This document shows positions 1 to 6,003 of a stretch of DNA of 8,839 nt, piece after piece. The position numbers were made by a program, and so were the translations under genes. The first letter of the stretch is position 1; the number at the start of each line of letters is the position of its first letter. The notes under the pieces were generated by a model. The model was given only the letters and a program-made list of their open reading frames with translations, was not told the DNA's origin and did not search any database. Origin of the DNA: an uncultured Phycisphaera sp. (lineage in GTDB: Bacteria > Planctomycetota > Phycisphaerae > Phycisphaerales > SM1A02); contig CALDQF010000478.1 in NCBI GenBank assembly GCA_937911845.1, positions 1 to 8,839 on the forward strand, written 5' to 3'.

Positions 1-233
1 CCGGGGGTGAAAGTGCCCGGGGCGGCATCCCACCCTGGATTCTGGGTGAAGTAGTCAAACCCACTGTCCCCAAAGGCAGCGGTGAAGATTTGCTCACCAT
101 CGAGGTACTGACCGTCCGCAATGACCGCGGTCTGAAGCTGACTGTCTTGGATCACAAGCCCAACATCACCCTCATGCTGTGCGAAGCATGTTGGAGCAAA
201 AAGGAACATAACCAAAATGAAATTTCGAATCAT
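1..233 (-). CDS. Secreted HEGD-type protein, N-terminal part (runs off the left edge)
   Basis: This is an open frame of 77 complete codons from an ATG at 233, with no stop before the window edge. Residues 1-18 look like a Sec signal peptide: a short positive start (MIRN), a hydrophobic core (FILVMFLFAP) and a likely cut after CFA, before QHEGD. There is no lipobox. The mature part begins HEGDVGLVIQDSQLQT and continues with YLDGEQIFTAAFGD and then NPGWDAAPGTF. From memory this resembles planctomycete secreted proteins with an H-x-GD start and an E/D-PGFD-x-x-PGTF segment, many of which end in a PEP-CTERM sorting signal. That end, if present, lies outside the window. The start is supported by AAGGA at 242-246, 8 bases upstream. 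The ATG overlaps the stop of the pseudopilin gene (ATGA), implying translational coupling. The frame and signal peptide are seen; the family is inferred and the function is unknown. Confidence 0.8.
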   Translation of the reverse strand, partial: MIRNFILVMFLFAPTCFAQHEGDVGLVIQDSQLQTAVIADGQYLDGEQIFTAAFGDSGFDYFTQNPGWDAAPGTFTP

Positions 234-1012
234 TGGGAGGGTCCTTGCATCACTGTGGCCGAAGCAATGGCCGGATCCAGAAGATTTTTCTGATTGGACT
301 GATAAATAGATTGGAACTGGGCAGTCAGCACACGGCCGTCTACGAATGACCAGTTGGATTTCGAAGTCCAAGCCAGTTCATCTTCAGAGACCGCGTTGAT
401 CTGCACTTGAGTTGCCGCAACGGACAAAGGCAGATCAGGAGCGAAATCACCGATCCACCAGCCTTCGACGTGGGTGTGGTCTGCGCCAGCAAACTCACCG
501 ATATAGGCCATGATCAAAAACTGCACCGTGTTGGACGGCGACCGAACCCGAGAAAGCCGATCCGCGGGTGCTTCCCCCAGCGCTGTGGCAGGAGAATAGT
601 TTCTGGAGAGGTAGTTGTTCATGCCATATGAAGTTTGGCGGTACCGATCATTGGTGCCTTCGATCGGAAGTCCCGAATCAGCGTCCTGCTCCAGCCAGTG
701 CGGGCTCCAGTCGAGCGGTGAACGAAGCAGCAGGCCCGAATTCGTATACGGCTCAAGCGTATTGATCCATGCGATGTCTTGGTTCGCAATGGCCCCGTGG
801 CTCAGACCGACCTCAACAAACTGACCGCCGTTCTCCGTGGCAAATGCCACTTGGGCGGTTTGCAGCATGCGGAGCTGAGAGACATCTTGGGCCGTAAGAC
901 CTTGCCGCTGAACACTGCCGATCGCTGGTATCAACAGTCCAAACAGGACTGCGATGACACCAACCACCACCAACAGTTCGACCAGAGTGAATGCTCTACG
1001 AGCCGAATTCAT
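230..1012 (-). CDS. Type II secretion/type IV pilin-like pseudopilin (prepilin-type N-terminal domain)
   Basis: This 260-residue protein has a class III prepilin signal: a short basic leader (MNSARRA), then FTLVELLVVVGVIAVLFGLLIPAI. Prepilin peptidase should cut after Ala7, before Phe8. Ala instead of Gly at -1 is, from memory, common in planctomycete pseudopilins. Glu12 is the conserved Glu5 of the mature pilin. The hydrophobic helix spans about residues 8-31. The rest is a periplasmic or surface globular domain. It has a SYGMNNYL segment (128-135) and, near residues 220-228, NWSFVDGRV, which resembles the F-x-DG-H-V motif of the large planctomycete DUF1559-like pseudopilin family, with Arg in place of His. 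There are no cysteines. It probably belongs to a type II secretion-like or pilus-like machine, with the rest encoded elsewhere. No clear Shine-Dalgarno precedes the ATG. The gene follows the Fur-like gene after 57 bases and overlaps the next gene by 4 bases. Confidence 0.88.
   Translation of the reverse strand: MNSARRAFTLVELLVVVGVIAVLFGLLIPAIGSVQRQGLTAQDVSQLRMLQTAQVAFATENGGQFVEVGLSHGAIANQDIAWINTLEPYTNSGLLLRSPLDWSPHWLEQDADSGLPIEGTNDRYRQTSYGMNNYLSRNYSPATALGEAPADRLSRVRSPSNTVQFLIMAYIGEFAGADHTHVEGWWIGDFAPDLPLSVAATQVQINAVSEDELAWTSKSNWSFVDGRVLTAQFQSIYQSNQKNLLDPAIASATVMQGPSQ
242..246 (-). promoter_or_regulatory. Ribosome binding site of the secreted-protein gene
   Basis: AAGGA lies 8 bases before the ATG at 233 and inside the last codons of the pseudopilin gene. 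It supports real translation of the downstream frame, whose start overlaps the pseudopilin stop. Confidence 0.55.
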
Positions 1013-1018
1013 ATAGAT

Positions 1019-1048
1019 AATTTAGGCTTCATGACAATACGTTGCCAA
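1019..1048 (-). promoter_or_regulatory. Candidate promoter of the pseudopilin gene
   Basis: On the minus strand TTGGCA (1048-1043) is followed after 18 bases by TAAATT (1024-1019), a fair match to sigma-70 -35 and -10 boxes. The predicted transcription start falls on or next to the A of the ATG at 1012. The ATG has no Shine-Dalgarno, so a leaderless message is possible. The boxes were picked by eye in a 57-base gap and may be coincidental. Confidence 0.35.
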
Positions 1049-1049
1049 C

Positions 1050-1063
1050 AAAATGGTCATTTT
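1050..1063. promoter_or_regulatory. Palindromic operator candidate (AAAATG-GT-CATTTT)
   Basis: Two perfect 6-base arms, AAAATG and CATTTT, surround a 2-base centre. Weaker outer symmetry (CCAA on the left, TTGG on the right) is offset by two bases. The site ends one base upstream of the candidate -35 box of the pseudopilin gene and lies just after a Fur-family gene. A-T-rich arms with ATG/CAT at the centre resemble the general form of Fur/Zur boxes. Assignment to that regulator is inference only. Confidence 0.35.
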
Positions 1064-1069
1064 TGGCGT

Positions 1070-1453
1070 TCAATCCGCGCAGGATTCGCACCGGCCGCGC
1101 AGGGTCAGTTCATGGTCTTCCAGCGTGAACCCTTTGGGGAGAAGACTGGTCAACTTCCCCACGCATCCATCCACATCAAACATCCGATCACACACGGTGC
1201 AATGGAAGTGGTGATGGTGCGAGGCGGCAATATCTGCCAGTTCGTAACGATCAGGCTGTCCAGACACCGCAACCGGGACCAATACGCCATCTTCCTCCAT
1301 CCGCCGGACAATCCGGTAGACGGTTCTCTGACCAAGCGAAGGAACTTCCGATTTGGCAGAATCGAAGATCTCGTCGATGGAAAGCGGGCGAGAGGCGCTT
1401 TGGCAGGCCTCACGGATGGCTCGTTGCTGGGCAGTGTCGCGGCGTTCAGTCAT
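1070..1453 (-). CDS. Fur-family metal-responsive transcriptional repressor
   Basis: The protein has 127 residues, close to the short end of the family. An N-terminal winged helix covers about residues 1-70, with the recognition-helix region GQRTVYRIVRRMEEDGVL at 41-58. The C-terminal dimerisation and metal-binding half carries a His-rich stretch, HHHHFHC (79-85), then C85-x2-C88 and C122-x2-C125, the two cysteine pairs of the structural zinc site. E71, H80, H82 and H114 fall at positions matching known Fur metal ligands. The N-terminal His of typical Fur and PerR (H33 in E. coli Fur, just before the second helix) is missing; RPLS stands there. This fits a Fur-like subgroup with an RPLS...HHHHFHC pattern, so the metal (iron, zinc or other) cannot be assigned. 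The ATG lies 2 bases after the stop of the phosphomannomutase gene, so it is probably co-transcribed with it. No strong Shine-Dalgarno is seen. Confidence 0.9.
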   Translation of the reverse strand: MTERRDTAQQRAIREACQSASRPLSIDEIFDSAKSEVPSLGQRTVYRIVRRMEEDGVLVPVAVSGQPDRYELADIAASHHHHFHCTVCDRMFDVDGCVGKLTSLLPKGFTLEDHELTLRGRCESCAD

Positions 1454-1455
1454 GG

Positions 1456-2838
1456 TCAGTGGTCCACGCGGGTCCCGCCCAAGACTGTACTGATTTCAGC
1501 CACCCTTTGGTCCACTTCTTGCGAAGTTGCGGCTTCGAGATTCAATCGAAGCAGCGGCTCGGTGTTGGAGGGACGCACATTGCACCACCAAGAGCCATGA
1601 TCCACCGTCACCCCATCGACCTGCAACACTTCGGCTTCGGGACTGCCGGCGACCAAACGCGCTATCGCGGCGTCTTTGTCGTCGACCTCGAAGTTGATTT
1701 CTCCCGATTGGGAGTAGCGTCGCAGCGGACCGATGCATTCTGACAGAGGTTTGCCCTCCGCCACCATTTGTGCACAAAACGCAGCAAAAGCGATCGCGCC
1801 GGAATCAGCGCACCAGTTGTCCTTGAAGTAGAAGTGACCCGACAATTCGCCCCCAAATGAAGAGCCAGATTCCTTCATTTTGGACTTCATGAACACGTGG
1901 CCCACGCGCGACATGTGAGGTTCACCCCCGGAGGATTTCACCGTTTCCGGGAGAATTTTAGAGGAGCGTAAGTCGTACACCACACCGCCCCCGTTGGTGA
2001 GAAAGTTGGGCGCAAGCCAAGCGGTGGTGAGATCGCACCCGACAGAATTTCCCTGCTCGTCCACCAAGACACACCGGTCCGCATCGCCATCAAAACACAC
2101 GCCGAAGTCACAACCGTGCTCTCGTACGGCTTCTTGGGTCCAGCCGAGATTGGATTCGACCAACGGGTTGGGGTCATGCACAAATGAGCCCTGGTCGTTC
2201 TCAAAATGCAACTCAATTAACTCGAGCCCCGGCAAGCCGGAAAATACTTTCGGCACCATGGTGCCGGCCATGCCGTTGCTAGCGTCCACGGCAACCTTTA
2301 ACTGGACCGTGCCGTCCAACAGCGACGCGGGCAAGAAACGGTGCACGTGTTGTCGGTACCCGTCCCACAAATCCTGATGTTCGACGGTCGGGGTTTCATC
2401 CCCCGCCTCATAGTCACACCCCGCTGCGAGAGCTTCAATGTCCTGCAGTCCCGATTCACGACCAATTGGCGCGGCTCCCGGGCCACTTATTTTGAATCCG
2501 TTGTACTGGATCGGGTTGTGGCTGGCCGTGGTTTGGATAGCCCCAGCCCCATCCAGTTCATTGACCGCCCAATACAAGAATGGGGTGTCCACCAGGCCGA
2601 CGTCGATGACCCTCACTCCGCTGGCCAGCAACCCTCTTTGCAGTTCACGAATCAACGCTGGTGAGTGTGGCCGCATATCGCGACCAACCACGACTGGCTT
2701 TCCGGGTGAACTCTTTTTCAGAAACGAGCCGGCCCCAAATCCGATGCGATACGCCACCGATTCTGAAAGTGGCTCGGGGTAGACCGCCCGAACGTCGTAT
2801 GCCTTAAAAACATTGGGGAACTCAATCGGTGATGTCAT
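1456..2838 (-). CDS. manB: Phosphomannomutase/phosphoglucomutase (alpha-D-phosphohexomutase family)
   Basis: This cytoplasmic enzyme interconverts hexose 6-phosphate and 1-phosphate, supplying mannose-1-P or glucose-1-P for sugar-nucleotide and polysaccharide synthesis. The 460 residues equal the usual length of bacterial PMM/PGM (AlgC/ManB type). All four active-site elements are visible: the phosphoserine loop TASHNP (104-109, Ser106), the magnesium loop DGDADR (250-255), the sugar-specificity loop GGELSGH (329-335), and the phosphate-binding loop RPSNTEP (422-428) in the C-terminal domain. The N-terminal FKAYDVRAVYP (11-21) is typical, with Ala where many have Gly. GGE-x-SGH fits dual mannose/glucose activity better than phosphoglucosamine mutase (GlmM), which has a different loop. 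The ATG is 12 bases after the helicase stop, with GGGG 5 bases before it as a weak ribosome site. The gene symbol is a family-level guess. Confidence 0.93.
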   Translation of the reverse strand: MTSPIEFPNVFKAYDVRAVYPEPLSESVAYRIGFGAGSFLKKSSPGKPVVVGRDMRPHSPALIRELQRGLLASGVRVIDVGLVDTPFLYWAVNELDGAGAIQTTASHNPIQYNGFKISGPGAAPIGRESGLQDIEALAAGCDYEAGDETPTVEHQDLWDGYRQHVHRFLPASLLDGTVQLKVAVDASNGMAGTMVPKVFSGLPGLELIELHFENDQGSFVHDPNPLVESNLGWTQEAVREHGCDFGVCFDGDADRCVLVDEQGNSVGCDLTTAWLAPNFLTNGGGVVYDLRSSKILPETVKSSGGEPHMSRVGHVFMKSKMKESGSSFGGELSGHFYFKDNWCADSGAIAFAAFCAQMVAEGKPLSECIGPLRRYSQSGEINFEVDDKDAAIARLVAGSPEAEVLQVDGVTVDHGSWWCNVRPSNTEPLLRLNLEAATSQEVDQRVAEISTVLGGTRVDH

Positions 2839-2850
2839 GGTGACCCCATG

Positions 2851-4845
2851 CTAGCGATGAGATGCCGAATCGATGGTGTCCACTTGGACGCCTTCAGGCA
2901 GCGCATCCAAAAATCGACGGCCATACGACTTGGTCAGCACCCGCGGGTCCAAAATCGCGACCAATCCCTCATCGGTGGCAGACCGAATCAATCGCCCCAC
3001 GCCTTGCCGAAACTTAATCAAGGCCCGAGGCACGGTATCGTCAAAGAATGGTTTGCCCCCTTGAGACTCGATGGATTCGTGCCGAGCTTGCACCAATGGC
3101 TTGTCCGGTGGATCAAACGGCAAGCGAGTGATGATGACGTTGCGAAGCGACTCACCCCGGACATCGACGCCTTGCCAGAACGAGGCAACCCCAAACAAAA
3201 CCGATCGCCGATCCGCCCGGAACCGTTCCAGCAAGCGTCCCGGAGCACCATCTTCTCCCTGAACCAACACGGGATGACCTCGGTCACCAAAGGCCCGTCG
3301 CAACAACCCTGCACACTCTCGAAGGGTTCGCCAGTTGGTGCAAAGCACAAAGGCACCACCATCGGTGCGCTGCACCAATTCGTCGATACGGCGGGACAAT
3401 GAGGACAAATATCCCGGTGCGCTTGGCTCCGGCATCCGTTCATCCACCAACACCTTCATCTGGCGAGCATGATCAAACGGTGAGCCCAACTCGATGGTCT
3501 CCGCATCCTCGCACCCCATCCGGGTACGGGCATGCAAAAATGAACCTGCTCCAGTGGTCAGAGTCGCACTGGTCAACACCACTCCAGTCTTTCCACCAAA
3601 GAGATGCTCTCGTAAAATTGGCGCGGCATCCACGGCGGTTGCGGCCAAGCGAAGTCGTCGGAAGGCATCTCCCGAGCGCGGCATGCCCTCCAACCAATAC
3701 ACACAACCTGAGATGGTCTGCTCCACCAGAGTTTTGGTCTGACTGATCAAACCTTCGCAGCGATCTTCGTAGGCGTCGATTTCATACCCATCGGCTTCTT
3801 GGACGCAGAGATCACGAAGCAAGTTCAGTCGACCTTTCAGTTCCCCAACGGCCGGAGTCAATGTGTCCGGAACCACCCCAGGACTTCGAATCCGGCCATT
3901 TGACTCGGCCTGCTTCCCCCAACGTTCCCAAGCATCAAAGAATTTTTCCGAAGCCGTCGCCAACTGCCGGGCGGCTTGAATGGCACTGACCCGTGCACTC
4001 TCGCGGCCGTCCTTGAGTTCAAGGGTGTCAAGAAAGGCACGCCCCCTCCTGTTGTCATGCAATACGCGAACCAAATGCCGAACCGAACCTTCGGCCAGGC
4101 TGGTGCCGAACTGTTCACAGGCCACATCCTCAACCGCGTGAGCTTCATCCAAAATGACGTGGTCGTACGCCGGCAAGAATCCCGCCCCCCGTGCACGAAG
4201 GGCCAAGTCACTAAAAAACAAGGCATGGTTGCATATCAAGAGTTGCCCTGACTCCATGCGACGCCGAGCGAGTTGGTAAAAGCAGGAGTCGTGCCGAGGA
4301 CACTTTCTTCCCATGCAATTGCCCGAATCTGATCGAACCAAATCCCAAACATCACCTCGTGGGGCAAAGTCGAGATCTGTACGAGTGCCATCGGAGGTGA
4401 GACCCACCCACCGGGACAAAGCACCAACTTCTTCCTGAGCTTTTGGGTCCGAAAGAAGCCGGTCCACCCTCTGGTCGGTTCGCTCCATCCGTCGACGAGA
4501 TACGTAGTTGTTGCGCCCTTTGACCAGCACCGCGCTGAATTCATCAGGAACCACCGACCGAATCAAGGGGACGTCTTTGTCGTGCAATTGTTCTTGGAGT
4601 GCGATCGTCTGAGTGACCACCACAACTCGCTCGTCATGTTCTAGAACACGCCGAACCGCAGGCAGAAGATATCCAAAGGATTTACCAGTCCCCGTGCCCG
4701 CCTCAATCAACAACGGCCGACGGGTGCTTAAAGCTGAATCAACCGCTCGAACCATCGCGGTCTGCTGTGGCCGTGATTCATAACCAGGAATCCGACGGGC
4801 AATCGGACCTTCCGGGTGCAGCAAAAGTTCGGCGTTAAGTACCAC
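2851..4845 (-). CDS. dinG: DinG/XPD-like ATP-dependent DNA helicase (superfamily 2)
   Basis: This is a 5'-3' DNA helicase of the DinG/YoaA/XPD group, expected to act in repair and in resolving R-loops or replication blocks. It has 664 residues, between E. coli YoaA and DinG, with no N-terminal exonuclease domain. Order: Q-motif-like SRPQQTAMV (25-32), Walker A AGTGTGKS (49-56), an iron-sulphur insertion with C177-x4-C182-x5-C188, NHALFFSDLALR (206-217), the DEAH box (233-236), an arch-like region to about 400, then the second RecA domain with VVLTSATL (422-429), GVASFWQGVDVRGE (552-565) and motif VI QGVGRLIR (614-621). The first cysteine expected for the cluster, in KGR-x-NY-x-C, is Ser116 here (KGRNNYVSRRR). 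The start is GTG at 4845, 16 bases after the isocitrate dehydrogenase stop. No good Shine-Dalgarno is visible, but the next in-frame ATG (residue 31) would cut into the Q motif. Confidence 0.93.
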   Translation of the reverse strand: MVLNAELLLHPEGPIARRIPGYESRPQQTAMVRAVDSALSTRRPLLIEAGTGTGKSFGYLLPAVRRVLEHDERVVVVTQTIALQEQLHDKDVPLIRSVVPDEFSAVLVKGRNNYVSRRRMERTDQRVDRLLSDPKAQEEVGALSRWVGLTSDGTRTDLDFAPRGDVWDLVRSDSGNCMGRKCPRHDSCFYQLARRRMESGQLLICNHALFFSDLALRARGAGFLPAYDHVILDEAHAVEDVACEQFGTSLAEGSVRHLVRVLHDNRRGRAFLDTLELKDGRESARVSAIQAARQLATASEKFFDAWERWGKQAESNGRIRSPGVVPDTLTPAVGELKGRLNLLRDLCVQEADGYEIDAYEDRCEGLISQTKTLVEQTISGCVYWLEGMPRSGDAFRRLRLAATAVDAAPILREHLFGGKTGVVLTSATLTTGAGSFLHARTRMGCEDAETIELGSPFDHARQMKVLVDERMPEPSAPGYLSSLSRRIDELVQRTDGGAFVLCTNWRTLRECAGLLRRAFGDRGHPVLVQGEDGAPGRLLERFRADRRSVLFGVASFWQGVDVRGESLRNVIITRLPFDPPDKPLVQARHESIESQGGKPFFDDTVPRALIKFRQGVGRLIRSATDEGLVAILDPRVLTKSYGRRFLDALPEGVQVDTIDSASHR

Positions 4846-4861
4846 CCTGAAATGGTAGGTC

Positions 4862-5884
4862 TCAACCGAGACGCGCGATGACGGCGTCGGCGAATCCAGT
4901 GGTGGTCAAGGATCCCCCGAGGTCACCGGTGCACTCGCCGGCTTCCAGGCAAGCGTTGTAAGCATTGCGAACTCGATCAGCGGCCTCGGCACAATCGGTA
5001 TAGCCGCGGGTGTCACCAAAGTGCCTGAGCAACATGACCCCGCTCATCAGAAGTGCAAGTGGGTTGGCCTTGTCTTGGCCCGCAATGTCGGGGGCTGAAC
5101 CGTGCACCGCCTCGAAAATAGAGCCGACATGACCATGGTTGGCCCCCGGGGTGACCCCGAGGCCGCCCACCAAGCCTGCGCACAAGTCACTCATGATGTC
5201 GCCGTACAGATTTTCGCACAACACGACATCAAACTGGGAGGGATCTCTGACCATCCGCATGCAGCCCGCATCGATGATGACCTCCTCATATTCGATCGAT
5301 GAATATTCATCAGCGACCTTCTTGGCTTCCTCAAGGAACAAACCGTCGGAGAGCTTCATGATGTTTGCCTTGTGGAAAGCGCTGACTTTTTTGCGACCAC
5401 GCTTTTCCGCATAATCGAAAGCGAATTCGGCAATGCGCCGACACGCCGACCGGGTGGCCACCTTGAGGGAAGTCACCACACCTTCGGTCACCGTATGCTC
5501 GATCCCGGCGTACAACCCTTCGGTGTTTTCCCGCACGATGACGAGATCGACATTGTCGTATCGCGTCGTCACACCGGGCATGGAACGAACAGGACGCAAC
5601 GCACCGTAAAGATCCAAACTCTTTCGCAAACCAACATTGACGGAAGTGAACCCCGAACCAATCGGCGTCGTGCAAGGACCTTTCAAAGCGATACCGTGCT
5701 TGCGAATTGCGTCAAGGGTGGCCTCTGGCAGCACGGAAGAATCACCGGCATCAAGGGCCGCCACACCCGCACAAGCTGGAATCCACTCCAGTCCAAGCTG
5801 ACACGCATCCAAAACACGCTGGGTGGCCCTGGCCACCTCAGGTCCGATGCCATCACCCTCAATCAAGACCACAGACTTGGACAT
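4862..5884 (-). CDS. icd: NAD-dependent isocitrate dehydrogenase (isocitrate/isopropylmalate dehydrogenase family)
   Basis: The enzyme oxidatively decarboxylates isocitrate to 2-oxoglutarate in the TCA cycle. Numbering here is from the upstream ATG at 5899. Substrate residues are S86 and N88 (TSVN), R92, R102 and R123. Catalytic residues are Y130 in RENTEGLYAGIEH and K177 in AFHKANI. Metal ligands are D210, D234 and D238 (ENLYGDIMSD). RENTEGLY favours isocitrate or homoisocitrate over isopropylmalate, where RE-L-T-GG-I-Y is expected. The cofactor loop HGSAPDIAGQDKAN (266-279) has Asp, Ile and Ala where NADP-dependent E. coli Icd has Lys344, Tyr345 and Val351, which indicates NAD. I chose ATG 5884 (340 residues) because AAAGGTG lies 7 bases before it. 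The ATG at 5899 (345 residues) has no ribosome site and itself overlaps that motif. It is the first gene of the probable four-gene minus-strand operon. Homoisocitrate dehydrogenase is the main alternative. Confidence 0.9.
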   Translation of the reverse strand: MSKSVVLIEGDGIGPEVARATQRVLDACQLGLEWIPACAGVAALDAGDSSVLPEATLDAIRKHGIALKGPCTTPIGSGFTSVNVGLRKSLDLYGALRPVRSMPGVTTRYDNVDLVIVRENTEGLYAGIEHTVTEGVVTSLKVATRSACRRIAEFAFDYAEKRGRKKVSAFHKANIMKLSDGLFLEEAKKVADEYSSIEYEEVIIDAGCMRMVRDPSQFDVVLCENLYGDIMSDLCAGLVGGLGVTPGANHGHVGSIFEAVHGSAPDIAGQDKANPLALLMSGVMLLRHFGDTRGYTDCAEAADRVRNAYNACLEAGECTGDLGGSLTTTGFADAVIARLG

Positions 5885-5889
5885 CACTA

Positions 5890-5896
5890 CACCTTT
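5890..5896 (-). promoter_or_regulatory. Ribosome binding site deciding the isocitrate dehydrogenase start
   Basis: AAAGGTG, with its AAAGG core ending 7 bases before the ATG at 5884, is a good Shine-Dalgarno. It directly follows the ATG at 5899, making that upstream ATG the less likely start. Confidence 0.6.
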
Positions 5897-5939
5897 CATT
5901 CACGAACCGAATACGAAGGAACCATCGTAACGACATGCC

Positions 5940-5992
5940 CGGTCTTCACCGAATTCTTGAATTGGGTTTGACCAACACTTCACCAAAGACCG
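5940..5992. repeat. Short inverted and direct repeats in the divergent intergenic region
   Basis: CGGTCTT (5940-5946) and AAGACCG (5986-5992) are perfect 7-base inverted arms 39 bases apart. CTTCACC occurs twice in direct orientation (5944-5950 and 5978-5984). A small dyad AATTC-TT-GAATT lies between them (5952-5963). The repeats sit between two divergent transcription units, where shared regulator sites would be expected. Each is short enough to arise by chance. Confidence 0.3.
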
Positions 5993-5997
5993 AGAAT
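5968..5997 (+). promoter_or_regulatory. Candidate promoter of the FAD oxidoreductase gene
   Basis: TTGACC (5968-5973) is a 5/6 match to the -35 consensus. GAGAAT (5992-5997), 18 bases on, is a 4/6 match to the -10. The predicted start of transcription falls at about 6004, the A of the ATG, and there is no convincing Shine-Dalgarno. I found no comparably good promoter for the divergent isocitrate dehydrogenase gene in the same gap. By-eye call. Confidence 0.35.
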
Positions 5998-6003
5998 GAA
6001 AGT

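Noticed and set aside
1041..1049. The short dyad GTTG-C-CAAC taken alone as an operator
   Set aside because: Four-base arms are too short to support on their own. It is mentioned only with the longer neighbouring palindrome.
779..1600. A 273-residue plus-strand open frame opposite the pseudopilin, Fur-like and phosphomannomutase genes
   Set aside because: It spans three genes with strong family motifs on the other strand and its translation shows no domain or plausible composition. It is a shadow of their codon use.
2848..3402. A 184-residue plus-strand frame opposite the helicase gene
   Set aside because: The minus strand there encodes helicase motifs V and VI. The plus frame has no recognisable features.
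5707..6003. In-frame upstream extension of the flavoprotein gene
   Set aside because: It is antisense to the start of isocitrate dehydrogenase, is rich in His, Pro, Arg and Trp, and precedes an FAD motif that should lie near the N-terminus.
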